From Lentisphaeria bacterium (lineage in GTDB: Bacteria > Verrucomicrobiota > Lentisphaeria > Oligosphaerales > Oligosphaeraceae), in contig JAEEYQ010000051.1 of the NCBI GenBank assembly GCA_016288215.1, positions 1 through 64,000 on the forward strand: a stretch of 64,000 nt of DNA, given 5' to 3'. Position numbers and translations under genes: made by a program. Within the stretch, counting starts at the first letter, position 1, and the number at the start of each line of letters is the position of its first letter. The notes below the pieces were generated by a model. It was not told the DNA's origin. It worked only from the letters and a program-made list of their open reading frames with translations, and ran no database searches. Positions 23,850 to 33,730 of this stretch are shown here, in pieces.

Positions 23850-26800
23850 CTACTCCTCCCGCTGAATTCCCATGGCCTGTCGCACTTTGTTGCGGAACTG
23901 CTCCGCCGCCTGGGCGTCCAGCGGCTCTCCATAGACGCCGCTAAACCCCGCATCCTGCTCTCCGCCACGGACATAGAGATACGCCACCCCCGCCGGCTGA
24001 CCATCCCCAAGCCATTGGCGGACGGCCAACGCATACAGCATGTACTGCAGCGGATAGCCATTCTCCTCCATACTTCGGCGAACCGACTCCCCATCATAGG
24101 CCACCAGAGAATTGGTCTTCCAGTCCACCACGTAGACGGGACCGCGTTGTCCCTCCGGACGCACCAGCAGGTCGATTTTGCCGTTGAACAGCCGCTCCTC
24201 CGCCGTACCGCCGTCCACCGCGATCGCCGTCTCGCCCAAAATCATGGGACCGTCCACGACGAACTCCATTTCCGCCCGACGGTCCGCCGCCGGAATGTCC
24301 TTTAGACAGAACGTCTTGTCTCCCAATGAGATAGGAGTCCTCAAGGCGTTCCACGCCATGCGGGCCAACGTGGACGCCGTGGAATCGCCGTCCCGCTCCA
24401 GATTGGGGATGGAGTATTTCCGCATGAGGCGGCGAATCTCCGCCATCAGGGGGTTGCGGCGCCCATCGTCCTCGCTGACCAGCTCGTTGAAATCCTCCTG
24501 TTGTCCCACAAGACGGAAGCCAGGCCGCTCAGGACTATCGTCATTTCGGCAAAGCGTCTCCATGATTTCGTGGAAGGCATCGCCGGAAAAGCTGTTCCGC
24601 GGCAGCAGCGAGGGCGGCAGCTTGGGCGGCAGACCGTCAGCCCCCTCCATGGCTCCTTCATCGTCGCGGTCCGTCGCGGCGGCGGGCTCCACGGCAGGCG
24701 TCGTCTTGCCGCTCTGATGGGAAAGAGACGAATAGGAAAGCCATTGTAGACGGCGGTTCTTCAGCCATCTCACATCATATATGGGAATCGGCTCCTGGGG
24801 CGCCGCGGGATTCTCCGCTTCATCGCCGTCCACGTCATTGAAATTCATAACTCTTTGATTATTAATAATTTGTGCATTTCGTCCATTTTGAGGATGTTGC
24901 ATCGTCACCACGGCAGCCGCCGCCTGCGCCACATCGTTGCCGAAATTGGCCAAAATGCCCTTGGCGAGAAAACCCCCGAAGCCATCCACCCGCAAAGCGG
25001 AGCCTTTGCTTCCAAGCCCCTTTTCGTCCGCCCATTGAGACCAGGGGAGATAGAGCTTGAGCTTTGCGCGAGTCAGCGCCACGTAGAACAGCCGCTTCGT
25101 CTCCTCCCAGATGGCCTTCTTCTCCTCTGCTGTGCTTTTGCCATCCATATTGACCTCACCCATGCCAGAGGCGATGAAGACCACGGGAAACTCCAGTCCC
25201 TTCGATGCATGCATCGTCATAATCTGGACGCAGTCCCCCTCGCTGGCCTTCCGCCGCAGGGCTCCATCCTCCCCCGCCTTGGAGTCGTCCTCCGCCCAAC
25301 TGCGCAGCTGGTCGGCGAAGTCGCGAATGGACGTGGCACTGCCAGCCCGCGTCTCCAACAGCCGGTCGAGAATCTGCCGCACGGACATCCAGCGGCGATC
25401 ATAGTCGAAATCCCCCGGCGGCGGACTGGCCAGGCAGGTGTCGTTCATGATGCTCTCGAAAAGCGGAATCCACTTCCGTGCCGCCGCCCATTCCTGCCAT
25501 TTTTCCGTCAACGCCGCAAAGCGGGCGTCTCCCCCTGCCAGCCGCGCCTCCAGTTGGGATGGAGGGACGTCGAAGAGCGGCGTCAGCAGCAGTGCAGGCA
25601 ACCGTCCACGGACTCCAGGGGCCTCCAAAAAGTCAAAGAAGGCCAACAGCATTTCCGCGGCATCGGAGTCAAACAGTCCTCTTTCTTTATAATAGGTATA
25701 GGGAATTCGGTTTTTGCCCAACGCCCGCTTCACGACCTCCGCCTCCCTTTTGCCTCGAACCAATACGCAGATGTCATGATAGCTGAGGCGGCGGTCAACG
25801 GGATGCCCCTCTGAATCCACGACCCGATAGGCACAGTTCAGCTCCTTCAGCCGACGGATTTCCATGGCGACATAGCGCATGAAAACCGGCAGACAGGTGG
25901 CCAAGTTGCCGTAATTCCGCTTTTGGGTTTCTGGATCATCCATGGGCCCCGGCATGGTCTCCAATAGCGCAACTTCTTGTCGCCCAATAAAATCCTCAAA
26001 CCCAGCGAAGGCGGGATTCCCTTCGGGATACACCACGCCGCCATAGGAGATCTTGCCATTGTCATCCCCCATGGAATCAAACCATCCCGATTGGCCAAAA
26101 ATTCGGTTGAAGGCATCCACCAACCGTTGGCAGGAGCGATAGGTCGCCTTCAGCTCTAGAAGCTCCTGAGCTCGCGCAAGTTCCTCCCTCGCACGGAGAT
26201 AAGTCTTGATATCCGCACCGCGGAAGGAATAGATGGCCTGTTTGGGGTCCCCCACGACCAGCAGGAAGCCCTCGTTTCCGAACCGATTATATAACGACTT
26301 GTGGCTGAATAACTTATGGAATATGTCCCATTGCAGGGCATCCGTGTCCTGAAACTCGTCCACCAACGCGATGGCATAGCGCTCCCGAATTCTGGCGAGC
26401 AGCTGCGAATCCTCCGGCTCGTGCATGATGGCGTGGTGGGCACAGGAGACCAATTCGTCAAAGGTGAGGGACATGGACTCCGCCTTCAAGGTCTGAAAGC
26501 GTTGATAGGCAAGATACAAGAGGCCATCGGATACTGTGTCGTCCAGAGCGGCGACCGCCTGAGTCAACGCATCCACGAAATTGGCGAGCTCCGATGCCTT
26601 TTCAAGAAGACGGCAGCCGGAGTTTCCCTTGCCCGTCAGCCGTGGGTTGAAGGCGTTGTCTTTGTTCAGGTCGTCTTGGCTCCACCATGCCAGTAGCGTC
26701 GCATGCCATTCTGGCTCATCAACTTGACAAAGGCTCTCGAAGGCTTCGGAAAGTCGCTCCAGATTCGCCATGGCAGTCTTGTCACCGCCATGGATGGACC

Positions 26801-27467
26801 ATGTCTCCAAAAGCCACTGCATCAGCGTCAGCCCATGCATTTTTGCGTACAGCGCGTCGCCCCACGTCCTCACGTCTCGCCGCCGTGCCGCCAAGTCTCC
26901 CGTCGGCAAAGACGGTGCCTCTCCCGAGCTCAGGCAGGTCTCCAGCCGTGTTGCCGTCGCTTCCACCAATTTTGCCGTGCTGGCGTCCTTCTTGCGGGAC
27001 AGCATCACGTCTGCATAATAGGGTCTGACCCACTCCCCATATCGTCCGTTCTTGATGCTGTCGTGAATCGCCTGAGCGATCAGCTCCCGATCATTGCTGA
27101 CCACTTCCGTCCTCATGGGCACATGGTTCTCAAAAGCGTATTCCGAAAGCAGCTCGCGGCAGAAGGCATGGATGGTGCAAATGGTCATTTGGTCGAAATC
27201 CGGCGGGAGGCAGTCGCCATCCGACAGAATCTTCCGAATTCGGTTCTTCAGTTCGCCAGCGGCCTTCTCCGTATAGGTGACCAGCAGGATGCGATGGACG
27301 AACTCCATGCTGCGCTCTTTGCACAGCCGCAGCACAATGTTCTGCAGCGCATAGGTTTTGCCCGTGCCGGCGGATGCCTCGATGATGCCGTCGTGCACCA
27401 AATCCAGCCGATTCCACACCGCGTTGGTGTCATCTCCCAGTCGATTGCGTATAAACTCTTCATTCAT
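23850..27467 (-). CDS. recB: Exodeoxyribonuclease V beta subunit RecB
   Basis: 1205 residues, 3'-5' superfamily 1A helicase and nuclease subunit of RecBCD, which resects double-strand breaks and loads RecA. Helicase motifs are intact: Walker A EASAGTGKT (residues 30-38), VDEFQDTDALQW, GDPKQAIYSFRGAD, TMHASKGLEFPVVF, and YVALTRAKLKL. The C-terminal nuclease domain keeps GKIDLLVR and VVDWKTN, the metal-binding D..DxK residues, so nuclease activity is likely. Two bases separate it from recC upstream. Confidence 0.96.
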   Translation of the reverse strand: MNEEFIRNRLGDDTNAVWNRLDLVHDGIIEASAGTGKTYALQNIVLRLCKERSMEFVHRILLVTYTEKAAGELKNRIRKILSDGDCLPPDFDQMTICTIHAFCRELLSEYAFENHVPMRTEVVSNDRELIAQAIHDSIKNGRYGEWVRPYYADVMLSRKKDASTAKLVEATATRLETCLSSGEAPSLPTGDLAARRRDVRTWGDALYAKMHGLTLMQWLLETWSIHGGDKTAMANLERLSEAFESLCQVDEPEWHATLLAWWSQDDLNKDNAFNPRLTGKGNSGCRLLEKASELANFVDALTQAVAALDDTVSDGLLYLAYQRFQTLKAESMSLTFDELVSCAHHAIMHEPEDSQLLARIRERYAIALVDEFQDTDALQWDIFHKLFSHKSLYNRFGNEGFLLVVGDPKQAIYSFRGADIKTYLRAREELARAQELLELKATYRSCQRLVDAFNRIFGQSGWFDSMGDDNGKISYGGVVYPEGNPAFAGFEDFIGRQEVALLETMPGPMDDPETQKRNYGNLATCLPVFMRYVAMEIRRLKELNCAYRVVDSEGHPVDRRLSYHDICVLVRGKREAEVVKRALGKNRIPYTYYKERGLFDSDAAEMLLAFFDFLEAPGVRGRLPALLLTPLFDVPPSQLEARLAGGDARFAALTEKWQEWAAARKWIPLFESIMNDTCLASPPPGDFDYDRRWMSVRQILDRLLETRAGSATSIRDFADQLRSWAEDDSKAGEDGALRRKASEGDCVQIMTMHASKGLEFPVVFIASGMGEVNMDGKSTAEEKKAIWEETKRLFYVALTRAKLKLYLPWSQWADEKGLGSKGSALRVDGFGGFLAKGILANFGNDVAQAAAAVVTMQHPQNGRNAQIINNQRVMNFNDVDGDEAENPAAPQEPIPIYDVRWLKNRRLQWLSYSSLSHQSGKTTPAVEPAAATDRDDEGAMEGADGLPPKLPPSLLPRNSFSGDAFHEIMETLCRNDDSPERPGFRLVGQQEDFNELVSEDDGRRNPLMAEIRRLMRKYSIPNLERDGDSTASTLARMAWNALRTPISLGDKTFCLKDIPAADRRAEMEFVVDGPMILGETAIAVDGGTAEERLFNGKIDLLVRPEGQRGPVYVVDWKTNSLVAYDGESVRRSMEENGYPLQYMLYALAVRQWLGDGQPAGVAYLYVRGGEQDAGFSGVYGEPLDAQAAEQFRNKVRQAMGIQREE

Positions 27468-27469
27468 CG

Positions 27470-30400
27470 TTATTTCCCTCCTTCCTCTGCTTCAATGCCA
27501 CCACTCAGCGGAAGCGCATACACGCTCTCATACAGATTCTGCAACTCCTCGCGGGTGGGCGGCCGCAGGAAACGCCGCACGCTCTTCTCCACCGCCAGAT
27601 TGGCATCAAAGTCCGCATTCTTCTGCATAAAGGACGCTTCATCTTGGGTCGCCTCCTGCGCCCGTGCCGCCGCCACTTTCCGCCAGAACTCTTGCACCTC
27701 CTTGGCATCAATTGGCAACCCATTATCCTTCAATGCCTTGCGGAACAATTCATAGTCCACGTCAGGAAAACAATCCACGGAGAAGAACTCCAAATAGGTA
27801 CGGCAGAGCCGCTGCAAATAGGCGATGGCGGTCTCTCGTCCAATGGCATTCCATGTCCAGCAGGACCATTTGGCGCCATCGATGTCCACCACGCCCAATC
27901 GCAGGCTTTTGGGCTCTCCACCGATGTTTTCGGGGCTGGCCAGATGCATCAGAAAGGCCATGAACGCGGCCGTCACGTTGCCTCTCGGCCGTGGATTAAT
28001 CGGATCAATTGCCTTGGTTTCAAGTACTTGGACTACGTTGTCCTGTTCCTTCCAATAGGGCTGTTCCGCCGTCAGCCGGACGCGACACGTCGTCCCGTCT
28101 TCCATGGACAAATCCAACAGCACATGCTGAAGATAGGGGCTGGCTCCTTCCAAAAATGACGCCACAAAATCTTTGGAGGTGGAGAGTTTGGCCAATTTGC
28201 CCTCAAATTTCCGCTCTTCATAGTTGCCCAAGAAGCCCTTAGGGAGTTTGCCGGCCTGTTGCAGATTGCCGAAGAGCACTGTCCAATCCTCTGTCGGCAG
28301 AGGAGATGCCTCCCCCTGTTCTTCTTCCGTCACATCTTCTATCGCAATATATTGCGAATTCAGCCAGCGGTCATTCAACTTCCAGACCAAAAGACGGGAG
28401 GCGATGTCCAGTGGACTGTCCGTCTCCAATTCATCGTTCTGCTCTCCCTTTCGTCGGATACCGAAGCGATAGCGCAGCACCGCATCCAACGGCGACATCA
28501 AAAAGTCCCCCAGACATTTGGCGCTGATCTCCAGAACCTGACTTGCCGGCGGCGCGGCGGCTCCCTCAACGACGGCCTCCAGCGGCGGCGCAGCGGCGTT
28601 AATGGCGGCGGCGTGAGCGGCGGCCATTTGCCGCACTTGAGGCGAATAGGTGGGCAGGATGCCCGCATGAGGATCGTCCCGATGCCATATCACCTTGTCA
28701 ACAGGAGACTTATAGCTTTCCGCATCTATGACAGCCATCATCTCCCCCCGCTCCAGAAGCGGATAGCGGGGAAATTCCCTAAAGCCTCCCCTTTCACCGT
28801 CAGACGACGCGATGATGGAAGTGGAAATGAACTCCTCCAGCTCCCGAATCAGGCCGTTGGGAAACAGCTCCGCGTCCTTTTCAATGTCCAAATTCGGATA
28901 GCTGATGACCAGACGGTCGCGAACCGCCATCAGCGTCTCCAAAAAGAGATAGCGGTTGATTTTGGGGAAGCTGGTGTCGCCCAGCCGCCAGCGGCCCCCG
29001 CGAATGTCCAAAGTGGATTGGGTGTCCCTGCCGGGGAAGCCGCCCTCCCCCATGCCAAGGACATAGACTTGGCGGAAGGGCACGGGCCGCATGGGCATCA
29101 GTCCCGCAATGGTCACGCCATGGGTCAGATAACCGCCTTTGCGGCAGGCGACCGTTCCCGCAAACAACTCAATGGCCGCCACCACGAACTCAAAGCCCTG
29201 CGGAGCGGTGATCTCCTGCAGCATCCCTATGACCTGCAATATCTTACGACGTACGTTATCCTCCAGAATATCACTGTTGGGGACAGCCAGAAAATGGTCC
29301 ATGACCTGGCCCAACACCTCCAGCCAGCTCCGTTCCCCTTGAGAGCGTGTCGCGCAGGGAAGCCGCCGAAGCGTCCGTCCATCATCCATGTACGCCACCG
29401 CCGCCAGTTCACGGGCCAGCCATTCCACAATTTCAGAGAAACGCAGCGCATTGTCGTCGCCTTCGGCCACCAGGGGCATTGTGACGCCATCCGCCAGCTG
29501 CAGTGTTCCGGAGGCCACCCGCCCCAGCCGCAGCCGTTTCAGAGCCCACGCCCACTGGAAATTGGCCCCATCTCCCTGCTGCTCAAAGTCATCGAAGGCC
29601 CCCAATTTCTCCGCCGTGAGGCGACGCCAATCGTCCACATCGTTTTGGGAGACGCCCAATGCCAGCTGAACGCACGGGTTGTCCAGCACCGCGAACAGCG
29701 TCCGTCGGTTCAGACCGTTTCGGGCGAATTCCATGAGCGAGAGGAATCCGGCCAAGTACTTGCTGTCTTCGGAGGACGTGGTGTCAATAAGACCATAGGG
29801 CACATCGCCTCTCGCGTCGAAGACCGCCTCGATGACGGGACGGTAGGTCTTCATGTCCGGAACCAGCACGGCGATGTCCGAAAAACGGCATTCTGGCCAG
29901 GGGCGTTCGCCAGAGCCATCGGGCATCCACACGCTGCCGATGATGGAATTGTACACCATCTCCACCTCGCGCCGCATGCCTGGAGTCCCCACAATCTGGA
30001 TGCTCGCATCCTGCGGCCCCTCTGGAGTCGGACTTTGGCGATGGCAGATGGCCTCCTGCACTCGCGTCAAAACCGTGGCGGGAGCCGGCCGGTTTTCATC
30101 CACGATGCATTTCCATTCAAAACCAAAGCAGCCATCGCAGGCTTCCTCCAGCTCAACCAGAAGCCGCATGGTCTCCCGTCCGGCGGTGCCCCACTTCTGC
30201 AGCAGCGGATTCTCGCATTTGATGTCCTCCAATGCGCTTTGCTCCGTGCCCAGACGCTTTCGCCGCTCCAAATCCGTCTCGATGTCCCCCCAATACTCCA
30301 AGCAGACATTGTTGTGGTAGAAGACCACCTCATGGATTTGAGCCAGCCAAACCAAAATGCGGGCCTGAAGCAGAGACAGCGTGGAATGACCAAAGAGGTA

Positions 30401-31081
30401 AAGGGTCCGCGACGGCCCGCGAGGTGCCGTGTCCTTCACACGGTCGTAGAACTGCCGCATGGAAAGCCGCTGGCCCGAAAGAGGAAAACGCCCCTGCTCG
30501 CCCCAAAGCGCGTTGGCGATGAAGGCCTCTCCCGCCTCCACGCTGCCTGGTTCAGGCGGCTGTAATCCACTCACATTCAATCCATTAAGCCAATTTGAGA
30601 CGATTTCAGGGCGGCGAACCTCATATTCGTCCATCAGGCTGGCCAACTTGTCCGCCAACTGCCATGCCATGGAGGATTGCCTTCGGGAAAGGACGTTCCC
30701 CGCTCCGCCGTCGCCCTGCGGCTGCTCAAAATAGGTGCGGAACGGCGCCAACTCGGGGGCGTCGCTCTCCATCAGCATGCCCGCGATGGCCACCGCATAG
30801 GCATGCTCAGGAAGCAGTTCGCCATTCTCCCCTTCCGGAAGACTTTCCCGCATCAGATTCGTGAGCAATTTCTCCATGAAGGGGAACTCAAGGCCGGCGC
30901 AAAGCCCCTTCTCTTTGGCGAAGACGCGCATTTGCAACCACTTGGCAATATTTGTGTTGGGCACGCCAATGGCCACCGTCTCAAAGGGATCCCCTCCCTG
31001 CGAACGCCGCCGCAAAAGCTCGCTCTTCAAATGCAGGGCCAAATCCTCTATCCGATCACTATAATAAACATGCAAACCCAT
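27470..31081 (-). CDS. recC: Exodeoxyribonuclease V gamma subunit RecC
   Basis: 1203 residues, the Chi-recognising scaffold of RecBCD with inactive helicase-like and nuclease-like folds. The family pattern is clear from the start: VYYSDRIEDLALHL, VAIGVPNTNIAKWLQMRV, LEFPFMEKL. Later come LYLFGHSTLSLLQARILVWL, DIAVLVPDMKTYRPVIEAVF, PYGLIDTTSSE and VYVLGMGEGGFPGRD, with MAVRDRLVISYPN. It is the first gene of the operon, and an AT-rich promoter-like block lies at 31103-31120. Several long plus-strand open frames across this gene are shadow frames of its high GC content. Confidence 0.95.
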   Translation of the reverse strand: MGLHVYYSDRIEDLALHLKSELLRRRSQGGDPFETVAIGVPNTNIAKWLQMRVFAKEKGLCAGLEFPFMEKLLTNLMRESLPEGENGELLPEHAYAVAIAGMLMESDAPELAPFRTYFEQPQGDGGAGNVLSRRQSSMAWQLADKLASLMDEYEVRRPEIVSNWLNGLNVSGLQPPEPGSVEAGEAFIANALWGEQGRFPLSGQRLSMRQFYDRVKDTAPRGPSRTLYLFGHSTLSLLQARILVWLAQIHEVVFYHNNVCLEYWGDIETDLERRKRLGTEQSALEDIKCENPLLQKWGTAGRETMRLLVELEEACDGCFGFEWKCIVDENRPAPATVLTRVQEAICHRQSPTPEGPQDASIQIVGTPGMRREVEMVYNSIIGSVWMPDGSGERPWPECRFSDIAVLVPDMKTYRPVIEAVFDARGDVPYGLIDTTSSEDSKYLAGFLSLMEFARNGLNRRTLFAVLDNPCVQLALGVSQNDVDDWRRLTAEKLGAFDDFEQQGDGANFQWAWALKRLRLGRVASGTLQLADGVTMPLVAEGDDNALRFSEIVEWLARELAAVAYMDDGRTLRRLPCATRSQGERSWLEVLGQVMDHFLAVPNSDILEDNVRRKILQVIGMLQEITAPQGFEFVVAAIELFAGTVACRKGGYLTHGVTIAGLMPMRPVPFRQVYVLGMGEGGFPGRDTQSTLDIRGGRWRLGDTSFPKINRYLFLETLMAVRDRLVISYPNLDIEKDAELFPNGLIRELEEFISTSIIASSDGERGGFREFPRYPLLERGEMMAVIDAESYKSPVDKVIWHRDDPHAGILPTYSPQVRQMAAAHAAAINAAAPPLEAVVEGAAAPPASQVLEISAKCLGDFLMSPLDAVLRYRFGIRRKGEQNDELETDSPLDIASRLLVWKLNDRWLNSQYIAIEDVTEEEQGEASPLPTEDWTVLFGNLQQAGKLPKGFLGNYEERKFEGKLAKLSTSKDFVASFLEGASPYLQHVLLDLSMEDGTTCRVRLTAEQPYWKEQDNVVQVLETKAIDPINPRPRGNVTAAFMAFLMHLASPENIGGEPKSLRLGVVDIDGAKWSCWTWNAIGRETAIAYLQRLCRTYLEFFSVDCFPDVDYELFRKALKDNGLPIDAKEVQEFWRKVAAARAQEATQDEASFMQKNADFDANLAVEKSVRRFLRPPTREELQNLYESVYALPLSGGIEAEEGGK

Positions 31082-31102
31082 GGATTGCCCCGCTCCCTTT
31101 TT

Positions 31103-31120
31103 TATATCCTATACTATATG
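31103..31120 (-). promoter_or_regulatory. AT-rich promoter block upstream of recC
   Basis: The minus strand reads CATATAGTATAGGATATAAA about 22-39 bases before the recC ATG, containing TATAGT as a possible -10 and the downstream GGATATA shared with the other promoters listed. A matching -35 is not obvious. Confidence 0.4.
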
Positions 31121-31225
31121 TTTTCAGATGATACGCTTCTTTTCCTCAAAATCTTTCACCTCGCCGAAAGAATAACAAAGAAAAAGTTATTGTGCCAAAT
31201 TTGTTGGATAAATGATGAAAAAAGT

Positions 31226-31562
31226 GTAACTATTCAGAACCTTTCCGCAAAGCCGTTTCGCGGCTGTAATTCGGCCCCGTTGGGGCCGTGGAGTCATGGG
31301 GGAAGCCTTGCCCCCGGGTTTCGCTTTGCTCAACCCGAGGTTAAGCTAATTGAGCCGCGTTGCGGCTCTTTTTGAAGCATGATGGCATGTGAACTTGCAT
31401 GTCATGTGTTTTGTAAGGCCCTGAAAGGGCCTAATTTACGTAACCCCGGGTCAAGCGAAGCAAGACCCGGGGGTGAATGTTTCTCCTCTGATTCCACAGC
31501 CCTGAAGGGGCTGAATTACGACCATTAATATTGACATTATGGATAGAATCTGAACAATAGCC
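31226..31562. repeat. REP-like composite block between recC and the GH-like gene
   Basis: A 337-bp non-coding block with several self-complementary parts. These include GGCCCCGTTGGGGCC (about 31274-31288), CCCCGGGTCAAGCGAAGC..GACCCGGGG (about 31444-31472), and a hairpin GAGCCGC GTT GCGGCTC followed by TTTTT at 31352-31373. The ends carry ACTATTCAGAAC and, inverted, a CTGAACAATAG-like motif. It shares the GTAATTCGGCCC and TGAATTACGACC parts with the 19.8-kb copy. It fits a dispersed REP-type element, with a possible terminator as one of its hairpins. Confidence 0.65.
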
Positions 31563-31596
31563 ATAACTTATTGATAATAAGCAACTTGCAAAATAA

Positions 31597-33576
31597 TCAA
31601 TTCATCAGGATGTCATAATCCGCCGCCCCTCCGACGTAGCGGTAGACCCCCGGAGCGCTCTCGATGGTGCGGCCGTATTTTGATGACATGCCGGAAGGCA
31701 ACCCTTCCCCTTGTATGTCCGCCTGGCCACCCTCCCGAAGCGGCGACACAATGACCAGAGCCGCTTTTCCGAAATCCGTCCGCATAAGGGAGGCGTCCAC
31801 CCGCCCGCTTGTGGCTTTGACGGGAATTTTCACATGCGGCGTGGCGGACATGATGAACGGCTCAAGCTCGCGGAGCGTCTCGCCAATCTGACAAAGTTCC
31901 TTCCAGCGGGCATCATAGCGACGATTTTCGTGAGATTTGCGCAAATCGAAATCCGAATAGAAGAGGAAGCCCCTTGCGCCGTGGATGGCGTGCAGCAACG
32001 CCATGGCCAGCGTCTCCCCTGCAGTTGGACAACGCGACGACTTGAAGAACTCCTCTGCCGTCACGTCCGCCGTGTTGCTGTACAATGCCGCGTTGAACGC
32101 CTGCGGCACGGCCCACAGCGCCATGGTGCCATTCGCCCTCAAGGCCGCCTTCTCCGTATCCTCAAGTGCCTGCGCAACCGAGAAGATGCCACTGTCCGCA
32201 GGCGTATTGACTGGATATGGATCAATGCCCAGCACATCGTAGCTGCCTCCAAAAAAGGGCAAATCCGCATAGCTGCAGAAAAGCGCCCAGGTGGGATGGT
32301 CGGGATCCAACAGGTTGATGGTGGCGCGGCGCTCCAGAATCTCCGGCACCATTCGTCGCGGCATTTCATCGGAGGTATACCATGCCAAAATGGCGGGATG
32401 GTCCTTCAGCGCCGTGACGGTCGCCACCGCGGCCTCCCGGTTGCTTCCTTCCATGAAAGGATTTGGGTCATCCGCCGGATAGTAGTCCTTCATGGAATAG
32501 ACCACCATGATGCCCGCCTCATGGCATGCGTCCAGTCCCTCCCGCTTGGCTTCAAAGCCCTTAAGCGTTGTTCCAGGCAATGTTACACCATTGTAAGGCA
32601 TGATGGTGTTGAAGGGGGATTGGCTTAACACGTCAAGATTGCAGTTCATCTTGTTGCCGTCTTCCCAATTGCGGGAGATTCCCGCCACAAACCAGCCGAG
32701 GGGCATGAAAGGCTTCCCATCGACCATGCAACGCCCAATCGAATCAATGTAAACCATTGCAGACAAGTTATTTACAAGTTTAACGGCAGATTTGGACACA
32801 GGGAAATCAATGTCCTTGGAAAGGGGTTTCATCTCTATGGTATAAGTCCCGCAGGGCAGACTGCTTGCATCAATCTTCGCATGGCCATCGGCCACCGGCA
32901 CGCCGCCCTGCAAGGCGATTTTTCCCGCATCGTCTTTCCACACCACATTCAATGTCGAGATCTCCACGTCTTCCGAAGCAACGACGCGCACATCCATCGC
33001 CTCCCCCCGCAACATCCTGCCATTGGAGACATTCAGCGGATAGACATTCGCCTCGCCGACGATCTCCTCCAATGTGAAATCATCGAAGAAGACAGTCCCC
33101 TGCGTTCCGTTCCGCAGATAGGCAAGCAGCGAAAAGGTGAATTCCGGATTGGATGGCGCCGTGAATTCTCCCGAATAGTGAATCCATTCATCGTGAGTCG
33201 TCGTCACCATTTTCAGCATGGTGAAACTGATCCATGCGCCGCCCGCATACCAATCCACGCTCACAGCCGCTCCTTCGCCAGGCAGCGTGCCGACGATTTT
33301 CATCCACCAGCCCAGCTTGTAGGAACGTCCGTGCCTCAATGAAAAGGGACGCCCCATGAAACGATAACCCTGGTCAGTCCGCTCGCATTTCAACGCGGCA
33401 CCGCCATCTCGCCCCCATGGCCCAATCGCATATTCCGATGTGATCGGCCATGCGTCAAGATTGTCCTCAAACGTTCCACCCGGCAATGGAAAAGGGCGGC
33501 TGGCGGCTGCCTCCACATGCATGCCAAAGCAGATTGCCAGAAGAATCATCATACTGAATACACGTGAGTTGCGCAC
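31597..33576 (-). CDS. Secreted GH-like TIM-barrel protein with N-terminal carbohydrate-binding-type domain
   Basis: 659 residues, GTG start at 33576 with AAGGGT upstream. Signal peptide RVFSMMILLAICFGMHVEAAA. An N-terminal beta-sandwich (TFEDNLDAWPITSEY... WIHYSGEFTAP... FFDDFTLEEI) looks like a carbohydrate-binding module. A second beta domain follows, then a barrel starting at CMVDGKPFMPLGWFVAG. HPAILAWYTSDEMP with Glu after Asp is like the acid/base strand of clan-A hydrolases, and RGFLFYSDFD is a late strand. It is probably a secreted polysaccharide hydrolase. The paralogue-like gene at 53.3-54.5 kb has the same HPAI..W..DE arrangement. Confidence 0.72.
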   Translation of the reverse strand: MRNSRVFSMMILLAICFGMHVEAAASRPFPLPGGTFEDNLDAWPITSEYAIGPWGRDGGAALKCERTDQGYRFMGRPFSLRHGRSYKLGWWMKIVGTLPGEGAAVSVDWYAGGAWISFTMLKMVTTTHDEWIHYSGEFTAPSNPEFTFSLLAYLRNGTQGTVFFDDFTLEEIVGEANVYPLNVSNGRMLRGEAMDVRVVASEDVEISTLNVVWKDDAGKIALQGGVPVADGHAKIDASSLPCGTYTIEMKPLSKDIDFPVSKSAVKLVNNLSAMVYIDSIGRCMVDGKPFMPLGWFVAGISRNWEDGNKMNCNLDVLSQSPFNTIMPYNGVTLPGTTLKGFEAKREGLDACHEAGIMVVYSMKDYYPADDPNPFMEGSNREAAVATVTALKDHPAILAWYTSDEMPRRMVPEILERRATINLLDPDHPTWALFCSYADLPFFGGSYDVLGIDPYPVNTPADSGIFSVAQALEDTEKAALRANGTMALWAVPQAFNAALYSNTADVTAEEFFKSSRCPTAGETLAMALLHAIHGARGFLFYSDFDLRKSHENRRYDARWKELCQIGETLRELEPFIMSATPHVKIPVKATSGRVDASLMRTDFGKAALVIVSPLREGGQADIQGEGLPSGMSSKYGRTIESAPGVYRYVGGAADYDILMN

Positions 33577-33599
33577 AGTTACCCTTATTGTTTCGTTTC

Positions 33600-33715
33600 T
33601 TGCAACTATTCAGGGCCCTGATGGACTATGGAAGCAGTTGCCATGGTTTAATTCAGCCTCGAGTGGGGCTCAATCACCATTGCGAGTACCGCTTGCGGAC
33701 AGGTTCTGAAATTAC
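33600..33715. repeat. Partial REP-like element between murG and the GH-like gene
   Basis: AACTATTCAGGGCCCTGATGG and TTTAATTCAGCCTCGAGTGGGGCT share the AACTATTCAG and AATTCNGCC parts of the elements at 19.8 and 31.2 kb, but the rest is diverged. It occupies most of the gap between the secreted-protein gene's upstream side and the murG stop. Confidence 0.45.
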
Positions 33716-33730
33716 CCTAACTATTAACTG

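Noticed and set aside
28259-30565. 768-codon plus-strand open frame opposite recC
   Set aside because: It is a shadow of recC; no family motifs, no ribosome site, and composition typical of an antisense frame.
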